Below are positions 23,710-32,316 of a DNA stretch of 64,000 nucleotides, in pieces. The DNA is taken from contig CAXUHI010000012.1 in the NCBI GenBank assembly GCA_964251045.1, forward strand, positions 41,798 through 105,797. Reading direction: 5' to 3'. The notes beneath the pieces are model-generated. The model was not told the origin of the DNA. It did not search any database and saw only the letters and a program-made list of their open reading frames with translations. Position numbers and translations under genes: made by a program. The stretch is from Terriglobus sp964251045. GTDB taxonomy: Bacteria > Acidobacteriota > Terriglobia > Terriglobales > Acidobacteriaceae. Positions within the stretch are counted from its first letter, which is position 1. Each line of letters begins with the position of its first letter.

Positions 23710-24897
23710 ATGCCGACCGCCGCAGAACCCATCGCGCTTGAAACCACCCCAACGGCGCCGCCCACCGGCAACCTGGACATCACCGTCTCCCGCGCCGAGC
23801 TGCTGCGCGAACTCACCGCCGCGCAATCCGTCGTCGAGCGCAAGACCACCATCCCCATCCTCTCCAACTTCCTCTTTGAGGCGCAGAACGACCGGCTCAC
23901 CGTCACCGCCACCGACCTGGATCAAAGTCTGCGCACCAGCTGCCCCGCCAAGGTGAAGAAGCCTGGAGCCTGCACTGTTCCCGCCCGCAAGCTCTTCGAT
24001 TACATCCGGCTGCTCCCCGAGGGCGACATCTCCATCAAGCTGCTGGACAACCACTGGGTGCAGATTCGCGCCGGCCGCTCCAACACCAAGATGGTGGGCA
24101 TGGCGCGTGCCAACTTCCCGCAGGTGCCGGATTTCCCTAACGCGGGCGTGGTGAAAATCGATGCAGCCGCCCTTCGCGGCATGGTCAGCAAAACCATCTT
24201 CGCCATCTCCAGCGAGGAGAGCCGCTACACGCTCAACGGCGCGCTGCTCGTCCTCAAAACCGAGAGCATGGCCATGGTCGCCACCGACGGCCATCGCCTT
24301 GCCCACATCGAGCGCATTGGCGAGCTGCCCGAGCCCCTCAATGGCGAAAAGAAGACCCTCATCCCGCGCAAGGCTCTTGGCGAACTGCAAAGCCTGCTCG
24401 CCAATGCCGGTGAAAACGAGCATGTCGAGTTCGCCGACGACGAGACCACGCTCTTCTTCCGCATCGGCGGACGCGTCCTGACCAGCCGCAAGCTGACCGG
24501 CCAATTTCCCAATTACGAGGCGGTTTTACCGCGCGACAACAACAAATTCGTGATTGTGCGCAGCGAAGATTTGATGGGAGCATTGCAGCGCGTGTCGCAG
24601 TTTGCGGACGAGCGTTCCGGCGCCATCAAGATCCGGCTGGAGCAGAATGAATTGCGCGTCTCGTCGCAGTCAACGGAGTCGGGCGAGTCGGAAGACATTA
24701 TCGAGACACCGTACAACTACGATCCCCTGGTGGTGGGTTTCAATTCGGCGTATCTTATTGATTTCCTTAAAGCAATCGGCACGGCAGGCGAGGTTCGCCT
24801 GGAGTTCAAGGACGCCCAGTCGGCGGGTCAGATGCGCCCCGAAGATGGCAACGAAGACCAGAAATACCGCTATATCCTGATGCCGATGCGCATCTGA
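23710..24897 (+). CDS. dnaN: DNA polymerase III beta subunit (sliding clamp)
   Basis: 395 residues from ATG 23710, with TTTGGAGG 6-8 nt upstream; the in-frame TTG at 23695 is part of that ribosome site. Domain 1 has LTAAQSVVERKTTIPILSNF and TATDLDQSL, and the middle has MVATDGHRLAHIE. The protein ends in the family-typical YILMPMRI. A 20-residue N-terminal extension (TAAEPIALETTPTAPPTG) precedes the usual start. The clamp encircles DNA and tethers polymerases. No dnaA, recF or gyrB lies alongside, so this is not a classical dnaA-dnaN origin region. Confidence 0.95.
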   Translation: MPTAAEPIALETTPTAPPTGNLDITVSRAELLRELTAAQSVVERKTTIPILSNFLFEAQNDRLTVTATDLDQSLRTSCPAKVKKPGACTVPARKLFDYIRLLPEGDISIKLLDNHWVQIRAGRSNTKMVGMARANFPQVPDFPNAGVVKIDAAALRGMVSKTIFAISSEESRYTLNGALLVLKTESMAMVATDGHRLAHIERIGELPEPLNGEKKTLIPRKALGELQSLLANAGENEHVEFADDETTLFFRIGGRVLTSRKLTGQFPNYEAVLPRDNNKFVIVRSEDLMGALQRVSQFADERSGAIKIRLEQNELRVSSQSTESGESEDIIETPYNYDPLVVGFNSAYLIDFLKAIGTAGEVRLEFKDAQSAGQMRPEDGNEDQKYRYILMPMRI

Positions 24898-24927
24898 CAC
24901 GCTTCTCACAGCCTCTCGACGTTCAAC

Positions 24928-24954
24928 AAAGCCCGGCCCCGCGCCGGGCTTTTC
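24928..24954 (+). terminator. Rho-independent terminator of dnaN
   Basis: AAGCCCGGC (24929-24937) pairs with GCCGGGCTT (24943-24951) across a 5-nt loop and is followed by TTTT. It lies 31 bp after the dnaN stop. Confidence 0.85.
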
Positions 24955-25404
24955 CATGCACTTTTGCACGCGTTTCGAGCATGTTTTACGTTAGGGCTAA
25001 CATAAACCGCCACGCAAAGGCCCCGTGAACGCCGGGGCACTCCCGCCCGCTACGAGCCGGGTTTTCTTCTCCGCCTCCGCCGCCGCCCCGCTTGGTGTGG
25101 GGTGCGGGCTACCATCGCCGGACGGTGCGCGTTACGTGTGGGTGCCGGGTGAGTCTGTAGCACTGCCCCGTCCGCATGCCTACCGGGTGCCGGGCCGCTG
25201 GGCATCCAGCCCACGCGGGTGTTACTGGCGCGAAGGCACTGGCGATCGCCGAAGACCTCCCTGCGCAGGGCGGTTGTTCAACGCAACCGCTCCTTCGCGT
25301 CCGGTCCTGGCCTCAGAGTGACAGACGAACGCTTCAGGGAAAACCGCTACGCGCCTGCCCGTGCAGAGGGAACCGTTCGCCTCGCCGGTCCTGGCCCGGT
25401 GGCG
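24955..25404. other. Gap between dnaN and tRNA-Ala
   Basis: GC-rich intergenic sequence. Short frames on both strands (for example 25025-25321 plus) have no recognisable domain, no ribosome site and Arg/Pro-rich composition typical of shadow frames. I see no gene. Confidence 0.5.
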
Positions 25405-25433
25405 TTTACCGCAAGAGCGAAACCGGGTATGCT
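25405..25433 (+). promoter_or_regulatory. Sigma-70-type promoter of tRNA-Ala
   Basis: TTTACC (25405-25410) and TATGCT (25428-25433) are separated by exactly 17 bp, and the tRNA begins 11 bp after the -10 box. Confidence 0.6.
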
Positions 25434-25443
25434 CTATACACGT

Positions 25444-25519
25444 GGGCCTGTGGCGCAGCTGGGAGCGCGCTTCCATGGCATGGAAGAGGTCATCGGTTCG
25501 ATCCCGATCAGGTCCACCA
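25444..25519 (+). tRNA. tRNA-Ala (anticodon GGC)
   Basis: A 76-nt cloverleaf with encoded CCA. The acceptor stem GGGCCTG pairs with CAGGTCC (one G-T pair), the D arm is GCGC-AGCTGGGA-GCGC, the anticodon arm is CTTCC-ATGGCAT-GGAAG with anticodon GGC, and the T arm is ATCGG-TTCGATC-CCGAT. A decayed recombinase gene lies just downstream. Confidence 0.95.
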
Positions 25520-25567
25520 AATATTTCAACAACTTAGAGGAACCCCTCCGAGAGCTTGGCAGCCAAA

Positions 25568-25962
25568 TTAGCAGCAAATCTCAATTTGCCATCTGCCGAC
25601 GCTCTGCCAGTCCCGATTCGGAAACATAAAGGCTCCGGCTCGGACGGCGGCAGGCCATATTGTCTTCTTCGTCCCGTCGTACTGCTGCTGACTGACTCGT
25701 CGCCAGGCGATGAGGTTCTCTGACAGTTCCTTCGCAATCGGCACTTCGGTCAGACTTCCTTTCGTCTTTCCGAAGGGCCTGATCTTCCCCTTGTAGATTG
25801 TCTCCACCATGGTGAGCGAGACCGCTGCGACCCGATGGCACCTCCACCGAAAGGCGAACAGTTCGCTCGGACGGAGCGCGTTCGTCATATCCAGCTTCAG
25901 CAAATCCGGTCGCGAAGACCGAGCCTCGCCAAGGCTGCAGCAAGCTGCTCTCAGGTAAGCAC
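25568..25962 (-). pseudogene. Tyrosine recombinase (phage-type integrase) remnant
   Basis: Minus-strand frame 25568-25903 reads LLKLDMTNALRPSELFAFRW, which carries the first catalytic-box arginine (R-P-S-E), then TMVETIYKGKIRPFGKTKG, LTEVPIAKELSENLIAW and FMFPNRDW. This is the catalytic-domain core of an integrase. Upstream the reading EQLAAALARLGLRDRI continues in a different frame and contains a stop (near 25951). The C-terminal HxxR and Tyr boxes are missing, so the gene is dead. Its place 49 bp from the 3' end of a tRNA-Ala gene fits an element that once integrated at that tRNA. Confidence 0.75.
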
Positions 25963-25973
25963 CGTCTTATTAC

Positions 25974-26495
25974 TTAGGACGCGAATCGCCGGCGTGCAAC
26001 TCCGAGCATACCCAGAAGTCCTGTGCCGAGCAACGCCAGGCTGGAGGGTTCCGGTGTAACCGCCGCCTGTGGCGTGATGTAGCCGAACGCGAGGTAGGTC
26101 GAAAACGTACCCGGGGCCGTTGCAAAAGCGCTCGCCAGACCATTACAGAGGTTCGCTTCGGAGCAAAGGAGTCCCCCGGAGTAGCCGACAAGGCTCGTCG
26201 TTCCGTTCAGACCGAGAATAAGTACAGGGTATGTGGCACTGGCCTGGCTTTGGAAGTAGATAAAGGCGTTGGAAGTATTGTCGTACCCGGCGTAATCCAC
26301 CATGGTGTAGGACTGCCCAAGATAAGAGGCGTTCGCGCTCTGGAGTGTTCCAGAGGTGGTGTCCACCGTCACGGTACCGGTCACTGTCGACAGATCGTCG
26401 AAAAGACCCGACACGTCGAACGTTTTCACGACATCAGCGCGGGCTGCGAGTGGCGCTGCGAGAAGGGAGGCGGCAAGGAGAAGGGATAAGCGCAA
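25974..26495 (-). CDS. PEP-CTERM sorting-domain protein
   Basis: A TTG start at 26495 lies behind AGGAG. The product has 173 residues, with a signal peptide (LSLLLAASLLAAPLAARA) and a C-terminal PEP-CTERM signal: TPEPSSLALLGTGLLGMLG followed by VARRRFAS. Such tails are recognised by exosortase (EpsH) and tie the protein to exopolysaccharide-producing bacteria. The middle is a beta-rich domain with VTGTVTVDTTSGTLQSANAS. No exosortase gene is in the window, but the EPS locus 4 kb downstream fits the known PEP-CTERM/EPS link. Confidence 0.88.
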   Translation of the reverse strand: MRLSLLLAASLLAAPLAARADVVKTFDVSGLFDDLSTVTGTVTVDTTSGTLQSANASYLGQSYTMVDYAGYDNTSNAFIYFQSQASATYPVLILGLNGTTSLVGYSGGLLCSEANLCNGLASAFATAPGTFSTYLAFGYITPQAAVTPEPSSLALLGTGLLGMLGVARRRFAS

Positions 26496-26892
26496 GGGAG
26501 AGCTCCTGGTGAGCGTAATGGGTAAGTGGATTGCTTAATGGGAGAGGATACCCGAAGAAATTCAAAAGGTAGCAAAATTCATGCGTCTTCTCGAAAAATA
26601 TCCAGATTGGGACTGCTTTGCGAAAGTCGCGTCGCCCTGGCTAAGAACTCAGATAGTGTCCGGATAAAGGCAGAGTTAGCGATAACTCCTTCGCCAGGAG
26701 CGCGTTGTTTAGCCTGCGCAGCGGCCGATGTACCAGGTCTGCCTAGGCTGCGTAGATCCGGCCGGCGCTCGTTTTGCTCCGCGAATGACCTACCTGTGGT
26801 GCATCGTGGGCTCATAAAGCGCCTCGAGGCCTGGCCGATAAGGGATCTGGACGGGCGTGAGCGGTTCATCCGCCCTGGACCTTGAGGTAAGT
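26496..26892. other. Gap upstream of the DUF1800 gene
   Basis: About 400 bases with no recognised gene. A plus-strand frame (26526-26885) has no domain or clear ribosome site. It should hold the promoter of the DUF1800-DUF1501 operon, but no strong -35/-10 pair stands out. Confidence 0.4.
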
Positions 26893-28977
26893 GTGCGAAT
26901 CAGTCTGTCTTGCATTTCGGCTGTGACCCCACTTTTGGCGGCGGGGCTGCTCCTGGGTTGTGGCTCGGGCGGAGATGCTTCGCGCACATCCGGAAGCGCC
27001 TCGACGGCAGGAACCGCCGCCGGATCAGGCAGTACCTCGGCGTCGGGTACAACTTCCGCCTCTGGCACCACTTCGACATCAGGTACTGCCACAACATCGG
27101 GCGCTACGTCCGCCTTGGGTACTACCACCCCTGCATCCGGCACCACAAAAGCCTCGGGTACGACTTCTGCATCCGGGACTACCACAGCGTCTGGATCTAC
27201 CCCTGCAACAGGTATCACCACTGCTTCAGGCGCAACTTCTGCATCCGGCACCATATCCACAACAGGTACACCGCCAACAGGGGGCGCTACCTCCGCGTCG
27301 GGAACCAGCCCTGCATCGGGTGCGACCTCAGCGTCAGGCACCGCTCCTGCAACGGGTACGACCACCGCATCCGGCACAACTTCTGCCTCGGGCTCTACTT
27401 CGGCGACCGGTACCTCCTCAGCATCCAGCACGACGTCAACATCGAGTGCACCAGATACGACCACTACGTCTGTGAGCGCTGCAGCACGGCTGTTGGATCA
27501 GGCCACATTCGGGCCTACGATCAACGACATTTCTCTTGTGCAGGCTGTCGGTATTTCGACCTGGTTGCGGATACAGTACGCGACCCCACCGACGGTCCTG
27601 CCGATGTTGCCTGTACCCCTGCCGCAGGCATGCCCTGCGGACCCAACACCGTGCTTTGAATCCGAGTTCTGGCAGGCTGCACTGACCGCTCCCGACCAGT
27701 TGAGACAGCGCGTTGCGTTCACATTGAGCGAGATGTTTGTCACCAGCACTCAAAGCGTGAACGCCTATGTAATGGTGCCGTACTACAACGTGCTTCTGGC
27801 TGACTCCTTCAGCAACTGGCGCACCATTATGGAAGACGTGACAAGGTCGCCCGCTATGGGGATGTACCTGAACATGCTGGACAACGGAAAGCCGGCTGCC
27901 GGACAACATGCAAACGAGAACTTCGCGCGCGAGATGCTGCAGCTGTTCTCGATCGGCCTGGTCAAGTTAAATATCGATGGCACGCCGCAATTGGATGCGA
28001 GCGGTCACACCATTCCCAACTACACACAGGCGCAGGTCGAGGCGTTTGCGGACACCTACACCGGCTGGACCTATGCGGCGACCGGCGGCCCTGACCCTTC
28101 TTCTGTCTTTCCGGCGCCAGTCGCGAACATCTATTACCCGCTCGCCGGTGTGGACACAGCACACGACACCACAGCAAAGACACTGCTGAACGGCAAGCTG
28201 TTGCCGGCGGGCGGAACGGCGCAGGGTGATCTGAAGATAGCCCTCGACAACATCTTTGCCGATCCATCGCTGCCGCCGTTCGTCTGCAAGCAGCTGATTC
28301 AGCACCTGGTCACAAGCACGCCCTCCACCGGCTACGTGCAGCGTGTCGCCACCGTGTTCATCGACAACGGCTCGGGTGTGCGAGGCGATATGAAGGCGGT
28401 ACTCGCGGCGATTCTGACGGACAGCGAAGCCCGCGCGGGAGACACCAATCCCAGCTTTGACGGTGGACACCTGCGGGAGCCGATCCTTTACCTCGCGTCG
28501 GCTCTTCGCGCGCTGGGTTACGCCTCCACAAACACCGATACCGGCAACGCCTGGGCGTATATGGGCCTCTCGACATATACAGGGGCTCTTGGCGAGCAGC
28601 CGATGCGTTCTCCAAGCGTGTTCAATTTCTATAGCGCGAACTATGTTGTTCCAGGAACGCAGTTGAATGCTCCGGAGTTCTCTCTTGAGAACACAGCAAC
28701 AGTGAACCTTCGCCTTACGCTTGCTGATGCGATCAGCAGCGGCAACCTGTATGCCTTCAGCGCGAACTTCGGCCCGACCGGCCTGCTTGGTCCCATTGCC
28801 GGCGACGCGGGGAACCTCGCGAATGTTATGAGCCTGCTGCTTATGCATGGGCAGATGCCTGCCAATATGCGAAGCACGATCGTCTCTACCATCACGCCGC
28901 TCACCGACAACAGCCAGCGTGTCAGTGTCGCAGCCTACCTCGTCCTGAGCAGTTCGCAATATAAGATCATGCACTGA
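26893..28977 (+). CDS. DUF1800 domain lipoprotein with Ser/Thr/Ala/Gly-rich linker
   Basis: GTG 26893 lies 5 nt behind TGAGG and begins a lipoprotein signal (ISLSCISAVTPLLAAGLLLGC); an upstream GTG at 26857 is possible. Residues about 28-195 are a repeat of SGTTSA-like units, a stalk that would hold the globular part away from the membrane. The DUF1800 domain follows: AARLLDQATFGPTINDI, LRQRVAFTLSEMFVTS, HANENFAREMLQLFSIGLVK, YTGWTY and MRSPSVFNFYSANYVVPG. DUF1800 proteins are almost always encoded next to a DUF1501 protein, as here (77 bp downstream). The joint role is unknown; links to surface structures or copper have been suggested for some bacteria. 694 aa. Confidence 0.88.
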   Translation: MRISLSCISAVTPLLAAGLLLGCGSGGDASRTSGSASTAGTAAGSGSTSASGTTSASGTTSTSGTATTSGATSALGTTTPASGTTKASGTTSASGTTTASGSTPATGITTASGATSASGTISTTGTPPTGGATSASGTSPASGATSASGTAPATGTTTASGTTSASGSTSATGTSSASSTTSTSSAPDTTTTSVSAAARLLDQATFGPTINDISLVQAVGISTWLRIQYATPPTVLPMLPVPLPQACPADPTPCFESEFWQAALTAPDQLRQRVAFTLSEMFVTSTQSVNAYVMVPYYNVLLADSFSNWRTIMEDVTRSPAMGMYLNMLDNGKPAAGQHANENFAREMLQLFSIGLVKLNIDGTPQLDASGHTIPNYTQAQVEAFADTYTGWTYAATGGPDPSSVFPAPVANIYYPLAGVDTAHDTTAKTLLNGKLLPAGGTAQGDLKIALDNIFADPSLPPFVCKQLIQHLVTSTPSTGYVQRVATVFIDNGSGVRGDMKAVLAAILTDSEARAGDTNPSFDGGHLREPILYLASALRALGYASTNTDTGNAWAYMGLSTYTGALGEQPMRSPSVFNFYSANYVVPGTQLNAPEFSLENTATVNLRLTLADAISSGNLYAFSANFGPTGLLGPIAGDAGNLANVMSLLLMHGQMPANMRSTIVSTITPLTDNSQRVSVAAYLVLSSSQYKIMH
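26985..27470 (+). repeat. Imperfect short tandem repeats coding the Ser/Thr/Gly/Ala stalk
   Basis: About 480 bases of degenerate 15-24-bp units such as GCATCCGGCACCACC, coding blocks like SASGTT. The units differ mainly at third positions and between Ala, Thr and Pro. Such tracts change length easily by slippage or recombination. Confidence 0.75.
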
Positions 28978-29054
28978 TTTCTTGGCACTTCCATTCACGA
29001 GCAGGTTGACTGCTGCATCACTACGACAAAGCCGGGAGGGGAGCGCCCGAATCG

Positions 29055-30431
29055 ATGACATTCTTTCCTGATAGCAAACAGAGCCAGCCCAATCGCCGTT
29101 CCTTTCTGCGCTACGCGTCCCTCGCCGCCGCAGGCAATGTCGCAGGCCTGCGCCCCTTCGGCATGCTGAATGCGCTCGCCAGCCCAACCCCGGCGGATGA
29201 CTACAAGGCGCTGGTATGCGTTTTCCTCTATGGCGGGAACGACGGCAACAACACGATCATCCCCGTCGACACGCCCGGGTATGCCAACTACGCTGCCTTA
29301 CGCGGGCCGCTTGCCCTGCAGCAGAATGGTCTGCTGACACTTGCCGGTCTGCCGCACTACGCGCTTCACCCGAGCCTGCCTGAGATACAGGCACTCATGA
29401 ACGGCGGCCATGCAGCGGTCGTTGCCAACGTTGGGACCTTGTTGCAACCGACCACACGCGCTTCGTACCTGGCGGGCAAAGTGTCCAGTCCATCGAATCT
29501 CTTTTCCCATCCTGACCAGCAGGACGAGTGGCAGAACGCCGGGGCAGACGGCAGCACCACGACCGGTTGGGCGGGCCGGATCTCCGACGCGCTCAGTGCG
29601 AACTACAATCGCGGCGCAAGCATTCCCATGGTCACGAGCGTTGCCGGCGACACGCTGTTTTGCAATGGCAGCAGCACCATGCCGATGGCCGTGACGCCGG
29701 GAAATACCGCAGGCGCCGCTTGCACGGCGGGGAGTGCCTGTAACTCACGCTCCGCGGCGGCCCAGGCACTGCTGACCTTCAACAGCGGCTTGTCACTGGT
29801 CACCGCGGATGATGGCATTACCAGCAACGCTTACAAGTATGCCAAGACCCTGGCGGACGCGACAGCCTCGGTGTCGCCGCTGTCGACCGTTTTCCCGGCC
29901 GGAAATGGCCTTGCGGCGCAGTTGCAGCAGGTCGCGTCCATGATCGCGGCGCGTTCCGCCCTGGGCTCGCAACGTCAGATCTTCTTCTGCGGCATCGGAA
30001 ACTTCGACACGCATAGCACCCAGCTTGAAACCCAGGCACAACTGCTGCGCGGCATTTCTGCTGCAATCGGCAGCTTCTACCAGGCCACCCAGGAGCTGGG
30101 AGTTGCAAACAAGGTGACGACCTTCACCATGTCAGATTTCGCCCGGACGTTGCAGCCGAACAGCAACGGCGGCAGTGATCATGGATGGGGCTCGCACCAC
30201 TTTGTCGTAGGGGGTTCCGTTGTCGGGAATCGGATGTATGGCACCTTCCCGACGCTGGCCCTGGGCGGCCCTGACGACAGCGGCAACTCGGGCCGCTGGA
30301 TACCCTCGACGCCGAGCGTCCAGTATGCAGCGACGCTTGCGCAGTGGTTCGGTGTGCCGCCGTCACAGCTCACGACAGTGTTTCCGACGCTGTCGGGTTT
30401 CTCGTCGTCGAATCTGGCCTTCCTGGGGTGA
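29055..30431 (+). CDS. DUF1501 domain protein, Tat-exported
   Basis: 458 residues with a Tat signal (NRRSFLRYASLAAAGNVAGL). DUF1501 belongs to the alkaline-phosphatase/sulfatase-like fold; the visible landmarks are LVCVFLYGGNDGNNTIIPVD, IFFCGIGNFDTHSTQ, TFTMSDFARTLQPNSNGGSDHGWG and HFVVGGSVVGNRMYG, which keep the expected Asp and His residues for metal binding. It forms an operon with the DUF1800 gene. No activity is established for the family. It would act in the periplasm or at the surface. Confidence 0.9.
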   Translation: MTFFPDSKQSQPNRRSFLRYASLAAAGNVAGLRPFGMLNALASPTPADDYKALVCVFLYGGNDGNNTIIPVDTPGYANYAALRGPLALQQNGLLTLAGLPHYALHPSLPEIQALMNGGHAAVVANVGTLLQPTTRASYLAGKVSSPSNLFSHPDQQDEWQNAGADGSTTTGWAGRISDALSANYNRGASIPMVTSVAGDTLFCNGSSTMPMAVTPGNTAGAACTAGSACNSRSAAAQALLTFNSGLSLVTADDGITSNAYKYAKTLADATASVSPLSTVFPAGNGLAAQLQQVASMIAARSALGSQRQIFFCGIGNFDTHSTQLETQAQLLRGISAAIGSFYQATQELGVANKVTTFTMSDFARTLQPNSNGGSDHGWGSHHFVVGGSVVGNRMYGTFPTLALGGPDDSGNSGRWIPSTPSVQYAATLAQWFGVPPSQLTTVFPTLSGFSSSNLAFLG

Positions 30432-30486
30432 TATTGGTACGGCAGCAAAATTCGCCGGATCACGAAGAAGCTGTGGTACCGTGGGT

Positions 30487-30512
30487 TTGCACCCGGAGCC
30501 GGGTGCATCTTA
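30487..30512 (+). terminator. Perfect hairpin after the DUF1501 gene
   Basis: TGCACCCGG-AG-CCGGGTGCA (30488-30507) is a 9-bp palindrome 57 bp past the stop, followed by TCTTACGTTCCTTT. It probably ends the DUF1800-DUF1501 transcript. Its left half is part of a 13-mer found again at 56898, so it may instead or also be a control element for the EPS operon start at 30639. Confidence 0.5.
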
Positions 30513-30638
30513 CGTTCCTTTAGCGCACCGCAGGTGGACATCCAGTCACGGCGAAGGCCTCGCGGGTGTATATCTTCAGCATTCGCCGTTTTTCCTTCTG
30601 CAAACAATCTTCGGATCTTTACCCTGTGAGGATGGCCT

Positions 30639-32252
30639 GTGCTCGAATCAAATGAACTGGCACGCAAATATCGCGATCCAGATACCTTTGACGTACGCGG
30701 AACGGTTGACCGGTTCACCCTCGCGGCGCGGTACTACAAGGGCTTCATCCTGTCCGTTGCAGTTGGAATGGTGGTGCTCGCGGCGATTTATGTGTACGCC
30801 TGGCCGCCGATCTACAAAGTAGAAGCAACGCTCGTAGCAGAACGCGACTCGGACCCTGCTCGCGACGCCTTTTACACGCAGTGGAACATCTTCCGAAAAG
30901 ATGATGCCCGTACAGAGATTGAGTTGATATCTTCCGCCGGCGTTCTCGCCGATGTAGTTCGGAACGAACACCTTACTTACGACGATGTTTACCACCCCAT
31001 CACGGCGCAACTCACCTACTTCTGGGAAAAGTCCTGGATCGGGCGTCATTACAAGGCTACAAAGGCTGCGATCTTCGGTTCCGACGATGAACTGCCGCCC
31101 GATCAGGTAATGCTTGGTAAGACGGTCGCCGACCTGGCCCAGAGCTTTACCGTCACGCCCATCGGCGATACCACGATGGGTAAGCTATCGCTAAAGGGAC
31201 CCAATAAGAAGGTTACGCAGATAGCGAACGCGATTCTCGATACCTATCTTAAGCACCGCAGTCAGACGCATGTCGACGAGGCAATGCAGTCGTACGCGAT
31301 CCTCGAGGACGCAGCGACGAAGGCACGAATGGATGTCAATGCGGCAGGCGCCAGACGTGTCGCATTTGCGAATGCGAATGGCCTCACTTTTGACTTCCAG
31401 CGGGAGACGCAGCAGGTGAAACAGCGTACCGACCTGGAGGGCTCCATGGCAGCAGAGCGCGCCAGGGCCGCCTCTCTGCAGTCCACGCTGACGCAGATCG
31501 ATCAGCAGCTTGCAAAAGAGCCGGCCACCCGCACCATCACTCAGAACATGGAGATCAACAGTGTTCGGGAAGCGGCGAAGATGAAGCGCCTTGAGACCGA
31601 GGCGGGATTGATCGCGGCGCGCGATAAATACAGAGAAGACTCACCCGAGGTGCAGTTGTTGCTTGGCGACCTGAAGACGCTGGACACGGTGATCGCCCGC
31701 TCAGACGAAAGAATTCAACGTGGCGAGACGGTGGGCCTCAACCAGGTTCAGCAGCAGCTGATCTCTAGCAGAAACACGACATCTGCGGAACTGCAAGGCT
31801 CTCTCGCCGCACTTGCGGCTATGGCAAAAACCGACGGGCAGCTTGGTGCATCGCTCCACAACGTTCCAGGACGGCAGAACCAGCTGCGCGACTTGGACCA
31901 GGACCTTACGGCTGCGCAAGCAAAGTACCAGACGCTGATTACGAAGGCAGAAGAGGCGCAGGTGTCCATCGCGACCGCCCGTGCAGCGATGCCTAGCGTG
32001 CGCGTGGTGGACTACGCTGCCCCCGCTGGCGGAAAATACTGGCCTAAGACAAAGCTTCTGTATCCTGCTGTGTTTGTGCTGGGCCTTGTCGTCGGCCTGT
32101 TCGCTGCGGTGCTCAAGCTGTGGTTGCGTGGGCGTGTCCTTCGGCTCGACCTGGTACAGAGCGGCGTGCCGATCTACTCCACCGTCGGTGTACATACCGG
32201 GGTCTTTCCTCTTACGGTGCTCGCCCCCCGGACGCCCAAAGCTTTGGAATAA
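30639..32252 (+). CDS. Wzz/GumC-type polysaccharide co-polymerase
   Basis: 537 residues from GTG 30639, with GAGGA 6 nt upstream. One membrane helix near the N-terminus (GFILSVAVGMVVLAAIYVYA), a long periplasmic coiled-coil region (about residues 70-460, for example LEDAATKARMDVNAAGARRV), and a second helix near residues 470-495 (LYPAVFVLGLVVGLFAAVL) give the standard PCP layout. Such proteins set chain length and couple Wzy polymerisation to export. No fused kinase domain is present; a separate CpsD-like protein follows. This is the first gene of the EPS locus. Confidence 0.88.
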   Translation: MLESNELARKYRDPDTFDVRGTVDRFTLAARYYKGFILSVAVGMVVLAAIYVYAWPPIYKVEATLVAERDSDPARDAFYTQWNIFRKDDARTEIELISSAGVLADVVRNEHLTYDDVYHPITAQLTYFWEKSWIGRHYKATKAAIFGSDDELPPDQVMLGKTVADLAQSFTVTPIGDTTMGKLSLKGPNKKVTQIANAILDTYLKHRSQTHVDEAMQSYAILEDAATKARMDVNAAGARRVAFANANGLTFDFQRETQQVKQRTDLEGSMAAERARAASLQSTLTQIDQQLAKEPATRTITQNMEINSVREAAKMKRLETEAGLIAARDKYREDSPEVQLLLGDLKTLDTVIARSDERIQRGETVGLNQVQQQLISSRNTTSAELQGSLAALAAMAKTDGQLGASLHNVPGRQNQLRDLDQDLTAAQAKYQTLITKAEEAQVSIATARAAMPSVRVVDYAAPAGGKYWPKTKLLYPAVFVLGLVVGLFAAVLKLWLRGRVLRLDLVQSGVPIYSTVGVHTGVFPLTVLAPRTPKALE

Positions 32253-32316
32253 ACTACTTAGATCGCTGGTGGGCCGGAGGCCCTGCAGTTCAAGTAAATT
32301 TCAGGAACGCGATCAC

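Noticed and set aside
25025..25321. Plus-strand 98-codon frame after dnaN
   Set aside because: No ribosome site, no motif and composition typical of random GC-rich sequence.
27000..27470. Repeat tract that might be a CRISPR or a non-coding satellite
   Set aside because: The units are degenerate, keep the reading frame and code a Ser/Thr/Gly stalk of the DUF1800 lipoprotein.
30475..30492. TGGTAC...TTGCA as a sigma-54 promoter upstream of the EPS operon
   Set aside because: The GG to GC spacing is 12 rather than 10 bases, and the stretch at 56890 does not fit either.
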